Source of the DNA: Bacteroidota bacterium
Lineage (GTDB): Bacteria; Bacteroidota; Bacteroidia; B-17B0; Aurantibacillaceae
NCBI GenBank assembly: GCA_013697245.1
Contig: JACCXH010000010.1
Span: forward strand, 96,633-160,632
DNA length: 64,000 nucleotides
Direction of reading: 5' to 3'
This document shows positions 43,829 to 51,286 of the stretch, piece after piece (positions within the stretch are counted from its first letter, which is position 1; every line of letters begins with the position of its first letter). The notes under the pieces are model-generated. The model did not search any database and had not been told where the DNA came from. It was given only the letters and a program-made list of their open reading frames with translations. A program made the position numbers and the translations under genes.

Positions 43829-45268
43829 ATGGAAGCGTTAACAAAAAATAAATTTGAGTTTCATGATAACATTCTGAATTTTTCTAATAAGTCGTTTTAT
43901 TATTTAGAAAGCTTTAGTCCCATGAAAATTGATGCGTTAAATAAATATGACGCTATTATTTTAGATGCCCGTGATGTTGAATTTGCAAGGATCATCTTAA
44001 AAAAATTCAGAAGCTCATCCGCAATTGAGTTTTATTTAAAACCTATTTTTTTAATTAACTCCAAAGCAAATGAAGATCCCTTATTAAAAGAGTTAATTGA
44101 TGGCATTATTGTTTCGTTCGATCAAATTCCTGAAACCATAAACGACATTAACCAAATAAGTATTAAGATAGCACAACTTGAAAGCTCTACCTCAAACTCT
44201 TTTGAAGTTCAATTATTTAAAAAGGTTTTAAATTTTATGTTCACGCGCGAAACAAATACGTTTACGCCGTATCCTGATATTCTCTCGTCAATCGGTTATT
44301 GTTATCCAACCGTATCTGTTAATTTTGAAACTTTTGAAGAAGCAAAAGTTTTGGAGTTATTAGAGTGGGCAGAAAAAGAAAATTTGATTTGGCCCGATTT
44401 TTTAGATCGTGTTTATTTATGCAGCAATTGTAAGAACGGCCACTTATCTTATAGAGAGATCTGTCCTAATTGCGATTCGGCCAACATGCGTTCGGAAGAC
44501 CTTGTGCATCATTTTCCTTGCGGCTACATTGGCGCAATAAGTGATTTTAAAAATAATGTAGACACTGTTCTTAACTGTCCCAAGTGTACAAAGAACCTAA
44601 GACATATTGGAGTGGATTATGATAAACCTTCTATTATTAACCATTGCCAAAACTGTAACGAGGTTTTTCAGGATTATCTTGTAAAAGCAAAATGCGCACA
44701 TTGCAAAACAGATACCGATGTGCAATTTCTGCTTTCAAAAAACATCAATGTTTACAAGCTTACCAAAAAAGGAAGAACCGCTGCTGTGGGTGGAATTTCT
44801 GCTTCAGATTTTTCTTTAAGCAACGAGGTTTTTGGTACTGTTAATTTAAAAACATTTGCTACCATGATGCATTATGAACAGGAACGTATAAAAAACAATC
44901 CTATTTTAAGTGCCAACATTGTAATTATTTATATTGAGAATATCTTTGATCTATACCGTAAAATAGGAAAATCGAAAGAGCGCGAGCTTCTGGCAGAGTT
45001 TGTAAACATTGTGCGCGATAACATTAAGCCGGCAGATTTTATATGTATCAATAACCCTTCGGTATTAAGCGTGTGTGTTAACGACACAAACCTGCAGTCG
45101 GCACAGTTAATGGTAATGAAGATCACCGATAAGTTGGAGGAGTTAGTGTTTAATAATTTTGATCGCTTTGCATTAAATGTATTTACACAAACCGTTGAGC
45201 TAAGCAAAGAACAGTCCTTTGATAAACAACTTCACATTCTTATTAAAGAAATAGTTGAAAAAGGATGA
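43829..45268 (+). CDS. cytoplasmic regulator: REC-like, TackOD1-like zinc ribbon, degenerate GGDEF
   Basis: The 479-residue protein has no signal or membrane helix. Residues ~35-110 resemble a receiver-like fold (YDAIILDARDVEFARIILKK) without clear phosphorylation residues. Residues ~195-295 are a dense zinc-ribbon region with Cys198, 201, 212, 215, 231, 250, 253, 273, 276, 289 and 292 (LCSNCKNGH, REICPNCDS, HHFPCGYIG, LNCPKCTKNLRHIGVDYDK). From memory this layout fits the TackOD1 output domain. Residues ~360-475 run like a GGDEF domain (ANIVIIYIENIFDLYRKIGK), but the GGDEF signature is absent, so it is unlikely to make cyclic-di-GMP. It probably regulates the synthase, whose start overlaps its stop (ATGA). 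Confidence 0.68.
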   Translation: MEALTKNKFEFHDNILNFSNKSFYYLESFSPMKIDALNKYDAIILDARDVEFARIILKKFRSSSAIEFYLKPIFLINSKANEDPLLKELIDGIIVSFDQIPETINDINQISIKIAQLESSTSNSFEVQLFKKVLNFMFTRETNTFTPYPDILSSIGYCYPTVSVNFETFEEAKVLELLEWAEKENLIWPDFLDRVYLCSNCKNGHLSYREICPNCDSANMRSEDLVHHFPCGYIGAISDFKNNVDTVLNCPKCTKNLRHIGVDYDKPSIINHCQNCNEVFQDYLVKAKCAHCKTDTDVQFLLSKNINVYKLTKKGRTAAVGGISASDFSLSNEVFGTVNLKTFATMMHYEQERIKNNPILSANIVIIYIENIFDLYRKIGKSKERELLAEFVNIVRDNIKPADFICINNPSVLSVCVNDTNLQSAQLMVMKITDKLEELVFNNFDRFALNVFTQTVELSKEQSFDKQLHILIKEIVEKG

Positions 45269-46575
45269 TAGACGCATTTGATGAATTTATAAATTACATT
45301 ACAACCGTTGGGCCGCTAAAATTATTGCGGATCTTTTGGTTCTTTGTTTTTTTTGAATTTGCCCGTTTTTTTGTTTTTGAGTTAGCCGTTGTGGTTGTAT
45401 GGAAACTAAGAGAGCCTGTTCGCAAAAAATTGTATGCGAATGCCCGTAGAAGATTATTTATTGAGCGGCCTTTAGTATCTGTGATCGTTCCGGGAAAGAA
45501 CGAAGGATTGCATATTTATAAATTAGCCAACTCGCTTAAAGAACAAACCTATAAAAATTTTGAATTTATTGTTATCGATGATGGATCGGATGACGATACC
45601 GAGCGTATTTGTAAAAGCTTACAAAAAAACGGTTTCATCGATCTTTTTCTGCGTAACGAGGTGCGTGGAGGAAAAGCCTCTGCTGCTAATTTAGGTTATC
45701 GTTTTTCTAAGGGAAAAATTATTGTGCATTTAGATGCAGATTGTAGTTATGATAGCGACGCCATCGAAAAAATTATTATTCCTTTTTATCTGGACGATAA
45801 TGTTGGTTCTGTTGGCGGAAATATTTTAGTAAGAAATTATAAGGAAAGTTTATGTACAACCTTGCAAGCCATCGAATATTCTGATACCATATCGGTTGGA
45901 AGGATCACATCCAGTGCATTAGGGATTTACCGTGTGGTTTCTGGTGCTTTTGGTGCCTTTAAACGAGAGGCTTTGGACAGGGTTGGTGGTTGGGATATTG
46001 GCCCGGGCCTGGATGGTGATATTACAATAAAATTGAGAAAACTGGGTTATAGAATTGTTTTTGAACCGGAAGCAATTTGTCAAACCAGTGTGCCCAATAC
46101 ATTTAAAAAATTGGTTAAACAACGTTTGCGTTGGGATAAATCCATTATCCGTTTCAGGGTTAGAAAACACCGTGATGTATTTTATCCGAACGCCACATTT
46201 ACATTCTCTAATTTTGTTTCCAGCGCCGAGAATATTACTTACAATTTGTTGTTGAACATAAAATGGTGGATCTATTTGTTTGACATGGTAATTAATTATC
46301 CGTCGCTATTAGCCTTTGTTTTTCCATTCAATATTTTACTCTATACAGTAAACAATTTTTTAAAGTTTATTATTTTCTCTTTGTTCAGAAACAGGAAAAA
46401 CGCACCGGTTATTTATTTCGTGCCTTATTTACCGCTTATGGTGCTTTATTTTGGGTTTTATCTTCGTTTTGTAAGAACCATAGCCTACATACAGGAATTC
46501 TTCTTTAAACGCTCTTATAAAGACAACTGGAATCCACAAAAATCCTCAGCCCACGCAAAAGAACTGGGAATTTAG
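45265..46575 (+). CDS. membrane GT2 polysaccharide synthase
   Basis: The 436-residue inner-membrane glycosyltransferase of the cellulose/poly-GlcNAc/hyaluronan synthase type. One helix at ~20-48 precedes the GT-A domain: SVIVPGKNEG (72-81), VIDDGSDDD (Asp105/106), HLDADCS (DxD, Asp157 and Asp159), GLDGDITIKL (acceptor Asp near 250-252) and the processivity motif QRLRW (286-290). C-terminal helices lie at ~330-375 and ~383-403. All motifs of a processive beta-synthase are intact. There is no PilZ domain. The polymer cannot be told from sequence. It is the last gene of the operon, and the dedicated export partners are encoded upstream. Confidence 0.88.
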   Translation: MIDAFDEFINYITTVGPLKLLRIFWFFVFFEFARFFVFELAVVVVWKLREPVRKKLYANARRRLFIERPLVSVIVPGKNEGLHIYKLANSLKEQTYKNFEFIVIDDGSDDDTERICKSLQKNGFIDLFLRNEVRGGKASAANLGYRFSKGKIIVHLDADCSYDSDAIEKIIIPFYLDDNVGSVGGNILVRNYKESLCTTLQAIEYSDTISVGRITSSALGIYRVVSGAFGAFKREALDRVGGWDIGPGLDGDITIKLRKLGYRIVFEPEAICQTSVPNTFKKLVKQRLRWDKSIIRFRVRKHRDVFYPNATFTFSNFVSSAENITYNLLLNIKWWIYLFDMVINYPSLLAFVFPFNILLYTVNNFLKFIIFSLFRNRKNAPVIYFVPYLPLMVLYFGFYLRFVRTIAYIQEFFFKRSYKDNWNPQKSSAHAKELGI

Positions 46576-46630
46576 CCTGGGCTGATAGAACGCTGAGCTT
46601 GTAAATAAATAGGGTGCCAACAGATAAAAA

Positions 46631-46670
46631 TTAGCGAAAATCTGCCATATCAGTATTTTCTGTGTTCCAT
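46631..46670 (+). repeat. dispersed 40-base repeat, copy A
   Basis: The sequence ending TCTGTGTTCCAT recurs at 47721-47760 (26 of 40 positions equal in an ungapped alignment, the last 12 identical). It lies directly before the ECF-type promoter of the sigma gene. Confidence 0.6.
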
Positions 46671-46671
46671 T

Positions 46672-46700
46672 TAAAGTAATTTTAAACTTCATTCGTCTAC
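46672..46700 (+). promoter_or_regulatory. ECF-type promoter of the sigma factor gene
   Basis: TAAAGTAA and, 20 bases from its start, TTCGTCTAC also occur with exactly the same spacing at 47811-47839. The CGTC-containing -10 is typical of ECF sigma factors. A shared element before the sigma gene and a gene of its cluster indicates auto-activation. Confidence 0.65.
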
Positions 46701-46731
46701 CTTATTAATGCACGACGAGCTTGAACTGATA

Positions 46732-47280
46732 ATGACCGAAAAAAAACAAAATATAATCCAGACTGTTGGCCTGTATGGTAAACAATTGTTGGGTTTTATC
46801 CGCGGTAAGGTAGCTACAGATGAGGACGCTGAAGATATTTTGCAGGATGTTTGGTACCAATACAGTAATTTGGATGAGATAGAAGCAATTGACAGCGTAA
46901 GCGGTTGGTTGTACCGTGTGGCTAAAAACAGGATAACAGACAAATTCCGTAAGAAAAAAACAGAACGTTTAGAGGGTTTTGCTTACGAGAACGAAAGTGG
47001 TGAAATAAATTTTAAAGAAATCTTATTGGCTGAGACGCAAACACCCGAAGACGCTTTTTTTAAAAAATTATTCTGGGAAGAACTTATGAACGCGTTGGAA
47101 GACCTGCCGGAAAAACAACGCGAAGCTTTTGTGCAAAGTGAGCTTGAGGATAAAACATTACAACAAATTGCCGATGAGAGCGGCGAAAACATTAAGACAA
47201 TTATTTCACGTAAAGGTTATGCTGTAAAATTTCTGCGCGAACGACTGAATAATTTATATAAAGACTTTTTAAACTATTAA
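46732..47280 (+). CDS. ECF-type RNA polymerase sigma factor
   Basis: The protein has 182 residues from the second methionine (MTEKKQNIIQTVGLYG); an ATG at 46708 would add eight residues (MHDELELI), but it falls on the start point predicted from the promoter at 46672-46700. Region 2 is seen in DEDAEDILQDVWYQYSNLDE and GWLYRVAKNRITDKFRKKK, and region 4 in LPEKQREAFVQSELEDKTLQ with the helix-turn-helix LQQIADESGENIKTIISRKG. No region 3. No classical FecR-type anti-sigma gene follows; instead three small membrane or exported proteins do, which may regulate it. Confidence 0.9.
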   Translation: MTEKKQNIIQTVGLYGKQLLGFIRGKVATDEDAEDILQDVWYQYSNLDEIEAIDSVSGWLYRVAKNRITDKFRKKKTERLEGFAYENESGEINFKEILLAETQTPEDAFFKKLFWEELMNALEDLPEKQREAFVQSELEDKTLQQIADESGENIKTIISRKGYAVKFLRERLNNLYKDFLNY

Positions 47281-47290
47281 TTATAAAACC

Positions 47291-47620
47291 ATGAACTCAA
47301 ATTTTAAACACAGAGGAAGATTTTTCTTTTACCCATTAATTGGGGCAGCATTTATTTTAGGCGCAGGTTACGCTGTTATGTTTTTATGGAACGCTATCTT
47401 GCCTTCGGTAATACCGGCAGTAGGCACAGTTACTTTTTTGCAGGCGATAGGTTTGTTTGCTTTATGCCGTATTTTATTTGGCGGCTTTAGAGGGCGCGGT
47501 GGCTATGGTGGACGTGGTTATAAAGCTGGCCCACAATGGAAAGAAAAAATGATGAACATGAGCGAAGAAGATCGCGAAAAGTTTAAGAACGAATGGCGCG
47601 AGCGTTGCGGAAGGAAATAA
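47291..47620 (+). CDS. small membrane protein with MSEE-RCG tail, sigma operon
   Basis: The 109-residue protein has two hydrophobic segments (~12-34 and ~42-63), a Gly/Arg-rich stretch (GGFRGRGGYGGRGYKAGP) and a soluble tail with NMSEEDREKFKNEWRERCG. The same skeleton, NMSEE-x-R-x2-F-x6-RCG, ends the 100-residue protein at 47906-48208, so the two are related in their tails. The start is 10 bases after the sigma factor stop, so they are co-transcribed. It could act as an anti-sigma or sensor, but no known domain is seen. Confidence 0.75.
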   Translation: MNSNFKHRGRFFFYPLIGAAFILGAGYAVMFLWNAILPSVIPAVGTVTFLQAIGLFALCRILFGGFRGRGGYGGRGYKAGPQWKEKMMNMSEEDREKFKNEWRERCGRK

Positions 47621-47720
47621 AAGCCAGCCTCACCCTTCCGTCCCTCTCCTTTGGAGACCCGCGCAACTCGTTTCGGTTGTGTTCTATCGCATAAAGCACC
47701 CCTCTAAAAGATTATAAGAA

Positions 47721-47760
47721 TCAGTGTAGGTCTGTTCGATCGGCGTCATCTGTGTTCCAT
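47721..47760 (+). repeat. dispersed 40-base repeat, copy B
   Basis: This is the second copy of the TCTGTGTTCCAT-ending repeat, 50 bases before the second ECF-type promoter. TTCCAT is repeated twice more just after it (47779-47785 region). The 285-base gap 47621-47905 holds this repeat, the promoter and no gene. Confidence 0.6.
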
Positions 47761-47810
47761 CGTTTAATTTCCATCCTCGTTCCATCGCCCGAAAATATTT
47801 TCAAAAAATT

Positions 47811-47839
47811 TAAAGTAAAACAAAAGTTCGTTCGTCTAC
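47811..47839 (+). promoter_or_regulatory. second ECF-type promoter, before the 47906 gene
   Basis: TAAAGTAA-N12-TTCGTCTAC repeats the sigma-gene promoter with identical spacing; ACGAC also follows in both copies. It lies 67 bases before the ATG of the second small-protein gene. Confidence 0.65.
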
Positions 47840-47905
47840 TATAATATACGACCCAACTTAATAGCGCTTTAGGCGGCCAAAAAATTAACCTTAAAAAAAT
47901 AAAAA

Positions 47906-48208
47906 ATGATATCACAAATTCTAAAAACAATTTTGGCAGGCGTTTTAGCCGGAGTAGCCTTATTTATGATGCCCTTTATAATTATTAAAGTGTTCATCTT
48001 TTTCTTACTAATTAAAGCCGTATTCCGTTTAATGGGCGGACGAAGAAGGCACCATTGGCAATATGCTTATGCACACAAGTATAAGAATATGAGCGAAGAG
48101 GAACGCAAGGCCTTTATGCAAAAGTATGGTAACCGTTGTGGTTGGAATTCGAAATACGCGAATGACGGTTGCGAACCACAACAAGAAGAAAAAACAACAG
48201 GTGTTTAA
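47906..48208 (+). CDS. small membrane protein with MSEE-RCG motif
   Basis: The 100-residue protein has an N-terminal ~40-residue hydrophobic region, probably two helices (ILAGVLAGVALFMMPFIIIK then VFIFFLLIKAVFRLM), and a basic His-rich stretch (GGRRRHHWQYAYAHKYK). It then has NMSEEERKAFMQKYGNRCGW and a Cys-containing tail. The motif is shared with the neighbouring 109-residue protein. The gene has its own ECF-type promoter, so it is a likely target of the adjacent sigma factor. Function unknown; the histidines and cysteines could bind metal. Confidence 0.75.
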   Translation: MISQILKTILAGVLAGVALFMMPFIIIKVFIFFLLIKAVFRLMGGRRRHHWQYAYAHKYKNMSEEERKAFMQKYGNRCGWNSKYANDGCEPQQEEKTTGV

Positions 48209-48307
48209 TTAATTTAAAAAATATTATTATGAAATGGGCATGCCAAAAAATAAATTAAAACGTGCCGTATTCCATATTACAATAAAAAAACAATAAAAAA
48301 ATTCAAT

Positions 48308-48511
48308 ATGAAAAGAGGAACAAAAATAACCATATTCATTGCCAGCATGGCTTTAACCGTTGGAAGTTTAATTGCATTTGTTGGTCCACGCCATTGCGGC
48401 CACCACGGTATGTATGGCCATTGCGGCACGTGGCAGGGCCATGATTATGAAAAAGTCAACTCTGCAAATTGGAATGAGAATTCCGGTGCAGACAGTAGTA
48501 AAATAAATTAA
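48308..48511 (+). CDS. small exported His/Cys-rich peptide
   Basis: The 67-residue protein has an N-terminal signal or anchor (KITIFIASMALTVGSLIAFV) followed by RHCGHHGMYGHCGTWQGHDY, with six histidines and two cysteines in 20 residues, and a polar tail. This is a probable periplasmic metal-binding peptide, which hints that the sigma factor cluster answers metal or envelope stress. It lies 99 bases after the previous gene with no hairpin between, and a strong hairpin follows at 48529. Confidence 0.65.
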   Translation: MKRGTKITIFIASMALTVGSLIAFVGPRHCGHHGMYGHCGTWQGHDYEKVNSANWNENSGADSSKIN

Positions 48512-48528
48512 CTTTTAACTCTCCTATC

Positions 48529-48547
48529 CCCCCTTTTTCAAAGGGGG
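48529..48547 (+). terminator. G/C-rich hairpin ending the sigma operon
   Basis: CCCCCTTT pairs with AAAGGGGG around a 3-base loop, then GGGGGTTTTG follows. It lies 17 bases after the last small gene. CCCCTTT/AAAGGGG blocks of this type also occur as dispersed repeats. Confidence 0.6.
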
Positions 48548-48651
48548 TTAGGGGGTTTTGCGATTAACAAATGTGTATTGGAAAATTCATTAAATTTTGA
48601 TCTCCCAAACGTTCAATCCTCCTAACCCACTTCTCCAACGGGGAATAAGGA

Positions 48652-50292
48652 CTATACAATCTCCGCTTTACTTGTACCATTATATTGTATTACCAAATTA
48701 TGGCTCTCTGCTTTAATTTTATTCTCACTAGAAAAAGTGGCATAATTAAAATTCAAGGGTAAAATAACATAGCGATATTTATGATGGTTCAGCTTACGCT
48801 GTTCTATCAACTTAAATTTGTCGCTGTGATTTATTTCTTCTAAAAATAATTCTTTTGGTTTTACTTTAAAGTGCAAATAATAGTCTACCGCAATTAATTG
48901 TTTTATTACGGGATCGTTATTGTATTCTTTATCTACAAATCGCGTAATAATATCAAACACATCGGTTAATGAATATTTATGGTAGTCTCGTTGCGTGCCA
49001 AAGTAAATACCAAGGCCTAATAAAAAATCAAAAATACTGTAATGCGTTGCAACATATTTCAACGTGTTAACTGCTTTTTTTCCGTTCCAATAAATTTCTA
49101 AAGCATTTTCTAATTTTACAATATCTGCTAATTGTTCTTTGCTTAAATAATTGCTTTCAATAATTTGGTAAGGTGGCATTGGATCAAAAACAAAACCGTG
49201 TTCTTTATATTTATCGCGCACGGGCGTGCCTTTTAAGAATTTTAAAAAGCCCAGTTGCATTTCGGGCGCAAATAATTTAAACACTTCTTCTATGCTGTAT
49301 TTAATGTCGCTCCACTCATCTAATGCCAAACCAACAATAAGATCTAAATGCATTTCTATCTTATAATCCAGTTGCTGAATAATGCTTTTTGTTTTCTCGA
49401 AACTTTGCTTGCGGCTTACCTGTAAGTTTGCTTTTTGATTAACCGTTTGAATTCCTATCTCAAAACGAAATAGCCCCTTAGGCACAAACTCGTGAATAAA
49501 TTTTATAATATCCGGGTGCAAAATATCTGCGGTAATTTCAAACTGAAAAACATTTTGCGGACGGTGATTCTCTAAAATAAATTTAAAGATATCAATCGTA
49601 AAATCACGCTTTATATTAAAAGTACGGTCTAAGAACTTTACCACTTTACCGTGTTGCATCATAAACAACAAGGTTGCTTTAATGCTTGCGTTTGGTAAGT
49701 ACCGCACCTTATTATCAAGGCTGGCTAAACAAAATTCGCATTTATATGGACAGCCGCGCGAGGTTTCTATATACAACACTTTATTGCCCAGTGATTCTAC
49801 ATCATCAAATTGGTACGGCATGCTGTTCTCAAAACTCTTAAGGTCAAACAGGGGTGCTTGCGGACTAACAACTACTTTTCCATCTACCTTTCTTACAAGG
49901 CTTGGCACATGATCAACATTTGGAAAAGAAGTTATAAATTCTTTGAACGGGGTTTCGCCTTCGCCTATTATTATATAGTCTACTTCCTCTAAAGCAATTA
50001 CATCATTGTATTCATAACTTACTTCGGGTCCGCCTAATAAAATTTTTGTGTTAGGATTATAAGCTTTTATTTTTTTTATTACTTCTAATGTTTGTGTGAT
50101 GTTCCAGATATAACAGCTAAAAGCAACTACATCAAATTCCGCACATTCTTTAGCAATATCCTCTTTAGGTTCTTTAATGGTAAACTCTTTCCATTCTAAT
50201 CCCTTATGCGCATGATTTAGTTCATACAATAACCTTATTGCAAGATTAGTATGAATGTATTTGGCGTTTAGCGTGGTAAGTAAAATGCGCAT
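48652..50292 (-). CDS. B12-binding radical SAM protein
   Basis: The 546-residue enzyme has an N-terminal cobalamin-binding Rossmann-like domain (~1-140; MRILLTTLNAKYIHTNLAIR, ILLGGPEVSYEYNDV, VDYIIIGEGETPFKEF) and a radical SAM domain (~165-380) with the [4Fe-4S] motif CPYKCEFCLAS. A C-terminal DUF4080-type region follows. It probably performs a methylation or ring rearrangement on an unknown substrate. The gene stands alone, and no peptide precursor is visible beside it. It is divergent from the OmpA gene across a 257-base gap that shows only a TACCTTTA -7-like box (50517-50524). Confidence 0.9.
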   Translation of the reverse strand: MRILLTTLNAKYIHTNLAIRLLYELNHAHKGLEWKEFTIKEPKEDIAKECAEFDVVAFSCYIWNITQTLEVIKKIKAYNPNTKILLGGPEVSYEYNDVIALEEVDYIIIGEGETPFKEFITSFPNVDHVPSLVRKVDGKVVVSPQAPLFDLKSFENSMPYQFDDVESLGNKVLYIETSRGCPYKCEFCLASLDNKVRYLPNASIKATLLFMMQHGKVVKFLDRTFNIKRDFTIDIFKFILENHRPQNVFQFEITADILHPDIIKFIHEFVPKGLFRFEIGIQTVNQKANLQVSRKQSFEKTKSIIQQLDYKIEMHLDLIVGLALDEWSDIKYSIEEVFKLFAPEMQLGFLKFLKGTPVRDKYKEHGFVFDPMPPYQIIESNYLSKEQLADIVKLENALEIYWNGKKAVNTLKYVATHYSIFDFLLGLGIYFGTQRDYHKYSLTDVFDIITRFVDKEYNNDPVIKQLIAVDYYLHFKVKPKELFLEEINHSDKFKLIEQRKLNHHKYRYVILPLNFNYATFSSENKIKAESHNLVIQYNGTSKAEIV

Positions 50293-50549
50293 CTAATACA
50301 AAGATACGGTTTTAGGATATCTAAAATAACTAAACGCTTTATTTGATAAAAATTACGCGTTTTAGTTAAAAGGCACAAATTATCGGCTCCCTTAATAGCA
50401 GGGCTTACAAAGATATTTTCCAGGTCCAAACAGGCTTTTGTAATACAAAAACTTTCAAAACCTTACATGTGTAGTTTTGGTTTTACAACTGGTTTTTAAG
50501 GCGCTTATGCCTACCCTACCTTTACAACATCAAAACAAAAAAACGCATT

Positions 50550-51188
50550 ATGAAAAAAAATCTTTACATCCTCGTATTAAATAGTTTAATTTTTATACCA
50601 GCCTTAAACTATAGCCAAACAAAAATGGGTACGGCAACACGTTTTAATACTTATTTTTCAAAAGGAGAGGGGCCCGCGTATTTTACTCCTACAAATGAAG
50701 AAACAGAGACTTACACCACTAGTTTATTAAAAACACAGAAAACTTTAAATAGTGGTACTTTTTTTGTTGCCGGCACAAAAGAAAAAGACAATCTTTTCAA
50801 AGACCTTTCGGTTGCTTCAATAAATTCTGACAAGTCGCTTAGTGCTATATTTTTTAACTTTAATGATTTTGATCTTAAAAAAAATACGGCGACAGAATTA
50901 GATCATATTGCAACTGCTTTAAAAGATTCTCCAAACGTGCAACTGGAAATTTCGGGACACGGAGACGATGTTGGCTCAGAAAAATATAATTACAAGTTAG
51001 CACAAAAAAGAATTGATGCAGTTTTAATTTACTTAAAAAAAGTTTCGGCGTTTGATGAAAAACGTATAGTTGTAAAAAATTATGGCGAAACCATGCCTCT
51101 TGCGGGTAACGAAACAGAAACCGGCCGCGCTTTAAATCGGAGGGTAGAAATATCCATTAAAACAAACATTTTGGTAACAACTAAATAA
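50550..51188 (+). CDS. small OmpA-family protein
   Basis: The 212-residue exported protein has a signal peptide ending ALNYSQ. A poorly conserved N-terminal ~95 residues leads to an OmpA-like peptidoglycan-binding domain (~95-205): AIFFNFNDFDLKKNTATELD, VQLEISGHGDDVGSEKYNYK, VKNYGETMPLAG and LNRRVEISIKTN. It likely binds the cell wall in the periplasm. It has no lipobox and is followed by a strong terminator. Confidence 0.83.
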   Translation: MKKNLYILVLNSLIFIPALNYSQTKMGTATRFNTYFSKGEGPAYFTPTNEETETYTTSLLKTQKTLNSGTFFVAGTKEKDNLFKDLSVASINSDKSLSAIFFNFNDFDLKKNTATELDHIATALKDSPNVQLEISGHGDDVGSEKYNYKLAQKRIDAVLIYLKKVSAFDEKRIVVKNYGETMPLAGNETETGRALNRRVEISIKTNILVTTK

Positions 51189-51198
51189 ATTTTGGCGC

Positions 51199-51241
51199 AT
51201 CGGGTATAAATTCGTTTTATAACCCGATAGCTGTTTTTTTA
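51199..51241 (+). terminator. terminator after the small OmpA gene
   Basis: ATCGGGTATAAA pairs with TTTATAACCCGAT with one bulged base, followed by a run of seven or more T. It separates the convergent OmpA and SpoIIE genes. Confidence 0.8.
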
Positions 51242-51286
51242 TTTAAATTATGTGAGCGTCGTCAGCTCGCTTCAGATAGCCGCGTT

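Noticed and set aside
43829..45268. Active diguanylate cyclase
   Set aside because: The GGDEF signature is absent at the expected place, so synthesis of cyclic-di-GMP is not supported.
48308..48511. His/Cys-rich peptide as a bacteriocin or RiPP precursor for the nearby radical SAM enzyme
   Set aside because: It has a membrane-type signal, lies on the other strand past a terminator, and belongs to the sigma operon; nothing links it to the enzyme.
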